This document shows, piece after piece, positions 8,438-15,830 of a DNA stretch of 64,000 bases; position 1 is the first letter of the stretch, and each line of letters opens with the position of its first letter. The DNA lies in the NCBI RefSeq assembly GCF_030317035.1, contig NZ_JASZYK010000006.1:62001-126000 (forward strand), written 5' to 3'. The notes beneath the pieces are model-generated. The model saw nothing but the letters and a program-made list of their open reading frames with translations. It had not been told where the DNA came from and ran no database searches. This DNA is from Variovorax sp. J22G73 (GTDB lineage: Bacteria > Pseudomonadota > Gammaproteobacteria > Burkholderiales > Burkholderiaceae_C). The position numbers were made by a program, and so were the translations under genes.

Positions 8438-9948
8438 CGCGCGGCTCCCGACAGGTGGGAAAACACAGGGGACATGGTGTCGATCAGTTCGTTGAATCCG
8501 GCGTTGAAGTCGGCGTGGGCGCGCGCCTGCGCGGCGTCGGGTTCGACCGTGTCGCAGGGCGCGAGCAAGGCGCTGCCCTGCGCGGCGTCGTCGATGCCTT
8601 GCGACATGGCGGCATACAGCGCGGCGCCGCGCGCGCCGGTCTCGTCGTCGGCGCAACGCTCCACCGGGTGGCCGAGGAACGAAGCCAGCAGGCGCACGAG
8701 CCGCGTGTCGCTGGCGCCGCCGCCGAGCACGGTCGATGCGGCCACCGGCAAGCCGCAGGCCGCGAGCCGCGCCGTGTGGCGCGCATGCAGCGCAGCCACG
8801 GCATCGACCACGGCGCGCGCCATGTCGCCGCGCGTGTGGTGGCTCTTCAGGCCGACGAAGCCCGCAGTCACCCCACCTTCGCCACCTTCGCCACCTCCGC
8901 CTCCTCCGCCATTCACGAACGGCAGGAAGCGCAGCCCGCTGGCGCCCAGCGGCACCGACATCGCCAGGTCGACCACCGCGCGCGCATCGGGCAGGCCCAG
9001 CGCACCGGCCAGCCACGCGATGTTGGCCATCGAGGAGGGGCTGTTCTCCATGTACAGCCGCTTGTCGGCGCGGCCGAAGTTCACCACGGCCGCGACATCG
9101 GGCTTGGGCTCGATCACCGGGCCGATGACCGCGTTGACGCACCACGTGCCGAACACCGCCACCGCGCGCCCTCTTCCCTCGGCGCAGATGGCGGTCATCG
9201 ACGCCAGCAGGTCGATGGCGCCCATCGCCACCGGAATGCCCGCGGGCAGCCCGCACAGCGCGGCTTCGGAAGGCTTCAACGTGCCGACGACCTCGCCGCT
9301 GGGCACCAGCGGCCCGAAGGCGCGGGGCCCGAGGTCGGCGATGCCCGAGGCGTCGAAGGCCGCCTGCGACCAGGTGCCCGTGGCGATGGACACCAGTCCC
9401 GCCGTGCTCGCGTCGCTTGCGTCGGTGGCGATCTCGCCGGTCAGCAGAAAGCCGAGGTAGTCCTTGGCGAAGAGCAGCCGGCGCACCGCGCCGCGCTGCA
9501 CGGCGTCGGTGCCCAGCAGCTCGGCCGCGATCACCGTGGGCTGGCCCGGCCACGGCTGGCAGCCGACGTCGGCGAACAGCGCCTTGCCGTGGCTCAGCGC
9601 CAGCGAACGTGCCCGCGCATCGGCGCGCTGGTCGGTGGAGGCCACGGCCCGTCCGCCGACGAGTTCGTTCTTCGCGTCGAGCGCGTAGAGCCCCGCGCCG
9701 TGGCCGGTGCAGCCGATGGCGCGGACCTCGGCCACGCGGGCGCCGAGCTGGTGGGCGACGTCGCGCAGCACATGGGTCAGGGCTGCGCGAATGGCCGTGG
9801 CGGCCACCTCGCATCCCCCTCCAGGCAGCCGGTCGTGCGGCAATGGCATGCGGGACAGGGCGACGGCCCGGCCGCTGCCGGCCTCGAGGGCCAGGGCTTT
9901 CAGGCTGCTCGACCCCATGTCGATGCCGATGAGTATGTTGGGCTTCAT
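8434..9948 (-). CDS. FGGY-family sugar/polyol kinase
   Basis: 504-residue kinase of the xylulokinase/glycerol kinase fold. The N-terminal phosphate-binding IGIDMGSSSLKALALE and the C-terminal ATP-site block STVLGGGASDTRLVRLLASF are clear. It is the first gene of the leftward operon kinase-dehydrogenase-GntR, divergent from a sugar ABC transporter, so it probably phosphorylates the imported substrate. EryA-type erythritol kinases have the same neighbours (FGGY kinase plus GlpD-like dehydrogenase). Odd feature: a run of seven glycines followed by EGGEGG at about residues 346-358, encoded by GGN codons near 8870-8912, probably a flexible surface loop prone to slippage. Confidence 0.88.
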   Translation of the reverse strand: MKPNILIGIDMGSSSLKALALEAGSGRAVALSRMPLPHDRLPGGGCEVAATAIRAALTHVLRDVAHQLGARVAEVRAIGCTGHGAGLYALDAKNELVGGRAVASTDQRADARARSLALSHGKALFADVGCQPWPGQPTVIAAELLGTDAVQRGAVRRLLFAKDYLGFLLTGEIATDASDASTAGLVSIATGTWSQAAFDASGIADLGPRAFGPLVPSGEVVGTLKPSEAALCGLPAGIPVAMGAIDLLASMTAICAEGRGRAVAVFGTWCVNAVIGPVIEPKPDVAAVVNFGRADKRLYMENSPSSMANIAWLAGALGLPDARAVVDLAMSVPLGASGLRFLPFVNGGGGGGGEGGEGGVTAGFVGLKSHHTRGDMARAVVDAVAALHARHTARLAACGLPVAASTVLGGGASDTRLVRLLASFLGHPVERCADDETGARGAALYAAMSQGIDDAAQGSALLAPCDTVEPDAAQARAHADFNAGFNELIDTMSPVFSHLSGAAR

Positions 9949-10046
9949 GTCATAACAGCTTCGGCTGAATAAAAGCGCGTTGCCAGTAGCGTTTCCCCTA
10001 GTTATCGGCTCAAACGACCAGCGCTTACATTCTACCTGTCATAACA
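9948..10046. promoter_or_regulatory. Divergent control region with two TGTCATAACA sites
   Basis: The 180 bp between the kinase and binding-protein starts contains two identical copies of the imperfect palindrome TGTCATAACA, at 9948-9957 (overlapping the kinase ATG) and 10037-10046, 89 bp apart. One copy lies near each gene start, a plausible layout for a repressor controlling both directions; the locus GntR regulator is the obvious candidate. The sites are seen directly; their role is inference. Confidence 0.45.
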
Positions 10047-10128
10047 ACTTTCGTGACAAAGAGGATCAGAGGGTTGCCCCGAAAGGGCAGCACCGCAAGT
10101 TGAGCCACCCAACGCGAGGAGACAAAAA

Positions 10129-11184
10129 ATGAGGCGTAATTTCCTGAAGTCCGCAGCGGCCGCCGGCATCGGCCTGGCGGGCGCGAGCGCATTCGCGCAG
10201 CAGCCAGCGGCCACCCCTGCAGCAGGCGCAGCCGGTGCCGGCCTGCGCGGCAACGCCAGCGACGTCTACGTGATGAACGTGATGGTGTCGGGCGTGGAGT
10301 ACTGGTTTCCGGTCTACGAAATGATGAAGCAGCTCGGCCGCACGCTGGGCGTGCGCACCCGCTACACCGGCACGCCGGAGTACGACGTGAACAAGCAGCT
10401 CGCGTCCTTCGAGCAGGAGCTGGCGCGCAAGCCCGCGGGCATCCTGCTGCACCCGATGAACCCCGACCCGTTCATCGAGCCCATCAACCGGGCGGCGGCC
10501 ATGGGCATTCCGGTGGTCACCTTCGCGGCGGATTCGCCCAACTCCAAGCGCACATCGTTCATCACCTCGGACAACGACCGCGAAGGCACGCAGGCCGCCG
10601 ACGCCATTGCCGCGTCGATGGGCGGCAAGGGCGAATACGCCGTGCTGGAGAACCCCGGCCAGGACAACCACGACCGCCGCATCGCCGCCTTCGTGAACCG
10701 CATGAAGACCAAGCACCCCGGCATGAAGCTGGTGGGCCGCGCCGCCAGCAACCAGGACCCGAACAAGGCCTACCAGGCCGTGCTGAGCCTGGCGCAGGCC
10801 AACCCGAACCTGGGCGCGCTCTTCATGCCCGAGGCCAACTCGGCGCTGGGCGCGGCGCAGGCCAAGGTCGAGACCAAGAAGAACATCAAGGTGATGTGCT
10901 GCGACGTGAACGCCAAGATTCTCGACATGATCAAGTCGGGCGACGTGTTCGGCTCCATCAACCCCAACCAGGGCATGCAGGGCTACATGGGCATGATGAT
11001 GCTGTTCCTGGCGAAGAACCCCACGCTCATCGACCCGATGAACGACGCCAAGCGCAACGGCACCAACCCGATGGCCGTGCCCTTCCTGGACAACGGCCTG
11101 GCGGTGGTCAGCAAGGCGAACGCCGACGACTTCTACTGGGACAAGTACCTCGCGCGCCGCGGCACCAAGGGAATCGGGGAGTGA
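10129..11184 (+). CDS. Sugar ABC transporter periplasmic substrate-binding protein, Tat-exported
   Basis: 351-residue binding protein of the ribose/galactose-binding (Peripla_BP_4) family. The leader MRRNFLKSAAAAGIGLAGAS has a twin-arginine motif (RRNFLK) and ends SAFAQ, so export is probably by Tat. Mature-protein hallmarks include KPAGILLHPMNPDPFIEPI, AAAMGIPVVTFAADSPNSKR and ADAIAASMGGKGEYAVLENP. A strong ribosome site (GAGGAG) precedes ATG 10129. It starts the rightward operon with ATPase, permease, reductase and aldolase. The ligand is a sugar or polyol; this family also binds tetritols and pentitols in other bacteria, but the specificity cannot be read here. Confidence 0.93.
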   Translation: MRRNFLKSAAAAGIGLAGASAFAQQPAATPAAGAAGAGLRGNASDVYVMNVMVSGVEYWFPVYEMMKQLGRTLGVRTRYTGTPEYDVNKQLASFEQELARKPAGILLHPMNPDPFIEPINRAAAMGIPVVTFAADSPNSKRTSFITSDNDREGTQAADAIAASMGGKGEYAVLENPGQDNHDRRIAAFVNRMKTKHPGMKLVGRAASNQDPNKAYQAVLSLAQANPNLGALFMPEANSALGAAQAKVETKKNIKVMCCDVNAKILDMIKSGDVFGSINPNQGMQGYMGMMMLFLAKNPTLIDPMNDAKRNGTNPMAVPFLDNGLAVVSKANADDFYWDKYLARRGTKGIGE

Positions 11185-12725
11185 GCTCCTTGCTCGAACT
11201 GCGCGGCATCAGCAAGCGCTTCGGCGCTTCGCGCGCGCTCACGGGCGTGGACTTCTCGCTGCAGCGCGGCGAGATCCACGCGCTGTGCGGCGAGAACGGC
11301 GCGGGCAAGTCCACGCTGATGAACATCATCGACGGCATCCACCGGCCCGACGAAGGCGAGATCTCGCTGGACGGGCACAAGGTGGTCATCGACGGCCCGG
11401 CGCACGCCATGCGCCTGGGCATCGGCCTGGTGCACCAGGAGATCGCGCTGTGCGCCGACGCCACCGTGGCCGAGAACATCTTCATGCCGGAGATCAACGC
11501 CGGCAAGCACGCGTGGATGAACTACGCCAGCCTGAACGAGCGCGCGGCCAAGGTGCTGCAGCGCCTGGGGCAGGACGTGGACCCCGCCTGCCTGGTGAAG
11601 GACCTGAGCATTTCCACCCAGCAGCTCATCGAGATCGCCAAGGCGCTCACGCTGGACTGCAAGGTGCTGATCCTGGACGAGCCCACCGCGGCGCTCACCG
11701 ACAACGAATCGGCCGCGCTGTTCAAGGTGCTGCACGACCTGAAGGACCAGGGCATCGGCATCATCTACATCAGCCACCGCATGGCCGAGATCTTCGCGCA
11801 CTGCTCGCGCGTGACGGTGCTGCGCGACGGGCGCAACGTGCACAGCGGGCCGCTGGCCGAGCTGAACGCCGACGGCCTGGTGCGCCGCATGGTGGGGCGC
11901 GACCTGGGCAACTACTACCCGCCGAAGCTGGGCGAGCAGCAAGGCGCACCACACGGCGGCTCACACGGCGGCCCGCACGGCGAACCTGTGCTCGAGGTGC
12001 GCGACATCGCCGACGGCGAGCGCGTGCACGGCGTGTCGTTCACGCTGCGGCGCGGCGAAATCCTCGGCATCGCGGGCCTCATGGGCGCGGGCCGCAGCGA
12101 GCTCGCCGAAACCGTGTGCGGCCTGCGCGCGGCCACGCGCGGCACGGTGCGCCTGAATGGCAAGGCCTTGACCATCCGCAAGTACAGCGACGCGCTGCGC
12201 GAAGGCATCGCCTACCTCAGCGAAGACCGCAAGGCCGCGGGCGTGTACCTCGACCTGCCCATCGCGCAGAACATCGCATCGATGGCGCTGAAGCGCGTGA
12301 GCTCGCGCTTCGGCCTGCTGCAGCGCGCGGCCGAGCACAGGCTGGCGGTGGAGCTGGGCGCCAAGCTCAAGCTGAAGAGCGACGGCGTGGACATCGACGT
12401 GGCCAGCCTGTCGGGCGGCAACCAGCAGAAGGTGGCCATCGCCAAGCTGCTGGCCACGCACCCCTCGGTGCTGCTGATGGACGAGCCCACGCGCGGCGTG
12501 GACGTGGGCGCCAAGTCGGAGATCCACCACATCCTGCGCGAGCTGGCGAACCAGGGCGTGGGCGTGGTGGTGATCTCTTCGGAGCTGCCCGAGATCATCG
12601 GGCTGTGCGACCGCGCGCTGGTGATCCGCGACGGCCGGCTCGCCGGCGAAGTGCAAGACGACGACATGACGGAAGAGGCCCTGCTGCGGCTGGCCTCCGG
12701 ACTTTGCGAACAGGAAACAGCATGA
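11181..12725 (+). CDS. Sugar ABC transporter ATP-binding protein (RbsA/MglA type)
   Basis: 514-residue protein with two ABC ATPase domains in tandem, as usual for ribose-type importers. Domain 1 has Walker A GENGAGKSTLMN, a degenerate signature (LSISTQQLIEIAKAL) and LILDEPTAALT; domain 2 has a degenerate Walker A region (GLMGAGRSELAE), signature LSGGNQQKVAIAKLL and LMDEPTRGVDVGAK. The GTG at 11181 overlaps the previous TGA (GTGA). It powers the permease encoded next, with which it overlaps by ATGA. A short H/G-rich linker (HGGSHGGPHGEP) joins the two domains. Confidence 0.93.
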   Translation: MSSLLELRGISKRFGASRALTGVDFSLQRGEIHALCGENGAGKSTLMNIIDGIHRPDEGEISLDGHKVVIDGPAHAMRLGIGLVHQEIALCADATVAENIFMPEINAGKHAWMNYASLNERAAKVLQRLGQDVDPACLVKDLSISTQQLIEIAKALTLDCKVLILDEPTAALTDNESAALFKVLHDLKDQGIGIIYISHRMAEIFAHCSRVTVLRDGRNVHSGPLAELNADGLVRRMVGRDLGNYYPPKLGEQQGAPHGGSHGGPHGEPVLEVRDIADGERVHGVSFTLRRGEILGIAGLMGAGRSELAETVCGLRAATRGTVRLNGKALTIRKYSDALREGIAYLSEDRKAAGVYLDLPIAQNIASMALKRVSSRFGLLQRAAEHRLAVELGAKLKLKSDGVDIDVASLSGGNQQKVAIAKLLATHPSVLLMDEPTRGVDVGAKSEIHHILRELANQGVGVVVISSELPEIIGLCDRALVIRDGRLAGEVQDDDMTEEALLRLASGLCEQETA

Positions 12726-13750
12726 ACTACCCGGCACAACTCGACGCGGGCGCGCCCGCGGGCCTGGCGCCCCGACAGCAAGGCGGCGGCCCCGTGAAGC
12801 CAGCCAACAAGCTCACCAGCATGCGCGAGATGGGCTTGCTGCTCATCATCGCGGTGCTGTGCGTGGGCATGAGCTTCGCGTCGCCCTACTTCCTCACCTG
12901 GGACAACGTGCGCGCGATGCTGCTCTCGTTCTCCATCGAAGGCATCGTGGTGGTGGGCATGACCATCCTGCTGATCGTCGGCGGCATCGACCTGTCGGTG
13001 GGCTCGGTGGTGTGCTTCGCGATGGTGGTCACGGGCAAGCTCTTCCTGATGGGCTTCGACCCGTGGACGGCGGGGCTCATCGCCATTGCCGCGAGCGCGG
13101 GCATCGGCGCCATGATCGGCGGCTGCGTCACGCGCATCGGGCTGAACCACTTCATCGCCTCGCTGGCCTTCATGGTCATCGTGCGCGGGCTGTGCCTGGC
13201 GCTCACGCAGGGCACGCCGCAGTCGCTGTTCTCGCTGCCGGCGGAGTTCAAGTTCATCGGCCAGGGCACGGTGTTCGGCATTCCGGCGGTCATCCTCATC
13301 TTCCTGGCGATCGTGGTGGTCAGCGACTTCGTGCTGCGCCGCTCCACCTTGCTGCGCCGCGTGTTCTACACGGGCAGCAACGAGAAGGCCGCGCTGTACT
13401 CGGGCATTCGCGTGGGGCACGTCAAGTTCTGGGTCACGGTGCTGTGCGCTGCGTCGGCGGGCCTGGCCGGCGTGATCTACACCGCGCGCTTCGGCGCCGC
13501 CACGCCCACCTTCGGCATGGGCATGGAGCTGAACGTGATCGCCGCGGCCGTCATCGGCGGGGCCAGCCTGAAGGGCGGCTCGGGCACGGTGCTGGGCGCG
13601 GTGCTGGGGCTGGCGCTGCTGTCGGTGGTGACCAGCTCGCTCATCCTGCTGGACGTGTCCCCTTACTGGCAGGACGTGATCAAGGGCCTGATCCTGCTCG
13701 CGGCCGTGACCATCGATCACCTCATGAACACCCGAAAGACCAAGCGATGA
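12722..13750 (+). CDS. Sugar ABC transporter permease (RbsC type)
   Basis: 342-residue inner-membrane permease of the BPD_transp_2 family with about nine to ten hydrophobic segments. The diagnostic block LLIVGGIDLSVGSVVCFAMV is present, as is AAAVIGGASLKGGSGTVLGA near the C-terminus. The first 40 residues are a cytoplasmic, glycine-rich lead. ATG 12722 overlaps the ATPase stop and its own stop overlaps the next ATG (ATGA at 13747), so the operon is continuously coupled. Confidence 0.93.
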   Translation: MNYPAQLDAGAPAGLAPRQQGGGPVKPANKLTSMREMGLLLIIAVLCVGMSFASPYFLTWDNVRAMLLSFSIEGIVVVGMTILLIVGGIDLSVGSVVCFAMVVTGKLFLMGFDPWTAGLIAIAASAGIGAMIGGCVTRIGLNHFIASLAFMVIVRGLCLALTQGTPQSLFSLPAEFKFIGQGTVFGIPAVILIFLAIVVVSDFVLRRSTLLRRVFYTGSNEKAALYSGIRVGHVKFWVTVLCAASAGLAGVIYTARFGAATPTFGMGMELNVIAAAVIGGASLKGGSGTVLGAVLGLALLSVVTSSLILLDVSPYWQDVIKGLILLAAVTIDHLMNTRKTKR

Positions 13751-14742
13751 ACAACCCGTCGATGAAGAAGACCACCCTGGGCCCCTCGGGCATCGAATGC
13801 GCGGCCATCGGCCTGGGCACCTGGGCCATGGGCGGCTGGATGTGGGGCGGCGGGGACAACGCCGCCGCGGTGCTGGCCATCCAGGCCTCGCTGGACGCGG
13901 GCGTGACGCTGATCGACACCGCGCCGGCCTACGGCCTGGGGCGCTCGGAGAGCATCGTCGGCACCGCGCTGAAGGGCCGCCGCCAGCAGGCCGTGGTCGC
14001 CACCAAGTGCGGGCTGGTGTGGCACACGCAGAAGGGAACGCACTTCTTTGAAGAAGACGGCCACCCGGTGTACCGCTACCTGGGGCGCGAATCGATCTTC
14101 CATGAATGCGAAGAGAGCCTGAAGCGCCTGCAGACCGACTACATCGACCTGTACATCACGCACTGGCAGGACAGCACCACGCCCGTGGCAGAGACCATGG
14201 ACGCGCTGCTCGAACTGAAGAAGCAGGGAAAGATCCGCGCCATCGGCGTGAGCAACGTGAGCCCCGAGACGCTGGCCGAGTACCTGCGGTACGGCCCGGT
14301 CGACGCGGCGCAGGAGCGCTACAGCCTGATCGACCGCGAGATCGAGCAGGCGCTGGTGCCGCTGTGCGCCGAGCACGGCGTGGCAGTGCTGGGCTACTCG
14401 TCGCTGGCGCTCGGCCTGCTGGCGGGCCCCATCGATCCCGCGCGCCAGTTCACCGGCGACGACCAGCGCGCCAGCAACCCGCGCTTCAGCGCGCAGAACC
14501 GCGCGAAGCTCAAGGCCTTCTTCGACGAGCTGGAGCCGCTGCGCCAGCACCTCGAATGCTCGTTCGGCCAACTGATGATCGCGTGGACGCTGGCGCGCGG
14601 CAGCGTGCAGGTGGCGCTGTGCGGCGCACGCGTGAGCAAGCAGGCGAGCGAGAACGCGGCCGCCGGCTCGCTCGCGCTGCGCGACGACGCGCTGCTGCTC
14701 ATCGACGCGGCGGCGGCCAGGCACCTGCACGCGCTGGCCTGA
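13747..14742 (+). CDS. Aldo/keto reductase, IolS/AKR11-like
   Basis: 331-residue NADP-dependent (beta/alpha)8 oxidoreductase. The AKR catalytic tetrad is intact: D57 and Y62 in LIDTAPAYG, K87 in VATKCG and H139 in LYITHW. The N-terminal block GLGTWAMGGWMWGG closely resembles IolS-type AKR11 proteins linked to inositol and sugar metabolism. It is fused to the transporter operon by an ATGA overlap and lies 51 bp before the aldolase, so a catabolic role on the imported sugar or polyol is likely. The exact substrate is unknown. Confidence 0.88.
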   Translation: MNNPSMKKTTLGPSGIECAAIGLGTWAMGGWMWGGGDNAAAVLAIQASLDAGVTLIDTAPAYGLGRSESIVGTALKGRRQQAVVATKCGLVWHTQKGTHFFEEDGHPVYRYLGRESIFHECEESLKRLQTDYIDLYITHWQDSTTPVAETMDALLELKKQGKIRAIGVSNVSPETLAEYLRYGPVDAAQERYSLIDREIEQALVPLCAEHGVAVLGYSSLALGLLAGPIDPARQFTGDDQRASNPRFSAQNRAKLKAFFDELEPLRQHLECSFGQLMIAWTLARGSVQVALCGARVSKQASENAAAGSLALRDDALLLIDAAAARHLHALA

Positions 14743-14793
14743 GCGGCCGACCTGCTTCATCCCCCAAACATCCCCACACAAGGACCTCTTCGT

Positions 14794-15684
14794 ATGTCGA
14801 AGGACAAGACCGCACGCCTGAACCGGCTGCTGAACAACGGGCGCTGCCTGGACATCGCGCTCGACCACGGCGTGTGCAACGAGCCTTCGTTCCTCAACGG
14901 GCTGGAAGACATGCCCGCGATCGTCGACAGGCTGGTGGCCGCGCGCCCCGACGCGCTGCAACTCAATTACGGCCAGGCCGACCTGCTGCAGGACCGTCCG
15001 GGCCGGGACAAGCCCGCGCTGGTGCAGCGCATCGACATGGGCAACCCCTACAACGCCACCGCGCACCGCGTGATGTGGGCGCTGCTGCAGAACGAGCACG
15101 ACCCGGTGCTGCCCGCGGTGCAGCGCGACGCGGCCTGCGTGGTGGTGAACCTGTTCATGCTGCCCAACGAGCCCGACCTGTTCCGCCAGTGCGTGCAGAA
15201 CATCGCGCGCGTGCGCGCCGACTGCGATCGCTACGGCATGCCGCTGATGATCGAGCCGCTGGTGATGCGCCCGCACAGCGAGCAAGGCGGCTACATGGTT
15301 GACGGCGATGCCGAGAAGATCGTGACGCTGGTGCGCCTGGCGCGCGAGATGGGCGCCGACATCGTCAAGGCCGACCCCACCACCGACCCCAATGATTTCC
15401 ACCGCGTGGTGCAGGCCGCGCGCTGCCCCGTGCTCGTGCGCGGCGGCGGGCGCGAAGACCTGCAGCAGGTGTTCGCGCGCTCGCGCGTGCTGATGGACCA
15501 GGGCGCGGTCGGCATGGTGTACGGGCGCAACGTGTACCAGCATGCCAACCCGTCGGCGGTGGTGGATGCGCTGATGGCCATGATCCACCGCGGCGCGAGC
15601 GCCAAGGCGGCATGGGACATCTACGAGTCGGGCGGCGAGCGCGAAGCCCGGGGCACAAACGAGCGCAAGGGCAGCGTGAACTGA
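14794..15684 (+). CDS. Class I aldolase, DeoC/FbaB/LacD family
   Basis: 296-residue Schiff-base aldolase. The conserved lysine is K192 in MGADIVKADP, followed by the phosphate-binding CPVLVRGGGRED and GAVGMVYGRNVYQH motifs typical of FbaB/LsrF-like enzymes. The N-terminal CLDIALDHGVCNEPSFL also fits the family. As last gene of the ABC-reductase operon it probably cleaves the ketose phosphate made by the kinase and dehydrogenase, feeding triose or C2 units to central metabolism. Its specificity may be for a fructose-bisphosphate, an LsrF-type substrate or another ketose phosphate. It begins 51 bp after the reductase with a weak AAGGA site. Confidence 0.88.
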   Translation: MSKDKTARLNRLLNNGRCLDIALDHGVCNEPSFLNGLEDMPAIVDRLVAARPDALQLNYGQADLLQDRPGRDKPALVQRIDMGNPYNATAHRVMWALLQNEHDPVLPAVQRDAACVVVNLFMLPNEPDLFRQCVQNIARVRADCDRYGMPLMIEPLVMRPHSEQGGYMVDGDAEKIVTLVRLAREMGADIVKADPTTDPNDFHRVVQAARCPVLVRGGGREDLQQVFARSRVLMDQGAVGMVYGRNVYQHANPSAVVDALMAMIHRGASAKAAWDIYESGGEREARGTNERKGSVN

Positions 15685-15705
15685 CGACCTGCCCGCCGTC
15701 GAAGA

Positions 15706-15746
15706 CAAAAAAAGGAGAGAGAGAGGAAGAGAGAGGGAGAGGCTGT
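15706..15746 (+). repeat. Purine-rich low-complexity leader tract
   Basis: Between the aldolase stop and the giant cytochrome start lies an almost unbroken purine run, starting with seven A residues and continuing as GA repeats (AGGAGAGAGAGAGGAAGAGA and more). It lies about 85 bp before the ATG and would be in the mRNA leader. A function such as messenger stabilisation or ribosome standby is possible but unproven. Confidence 0.5.
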
Positions 15747-15830
15747 ACGGCCGGCGGCGGGCTCGTCGCCGGCCGGGTGCGCCCCTGCGCGCGCGCTTTG
15801 TCGAGAGAACCCAACAACCTGGAGGCGACG

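Noticed and set aside
6749..9460. Plus-strand open frame over the dehydrogenase and kinase genes
   Set aside because: Same GC shadow effect; the minus strand carries conserved motifs of both enzymes.
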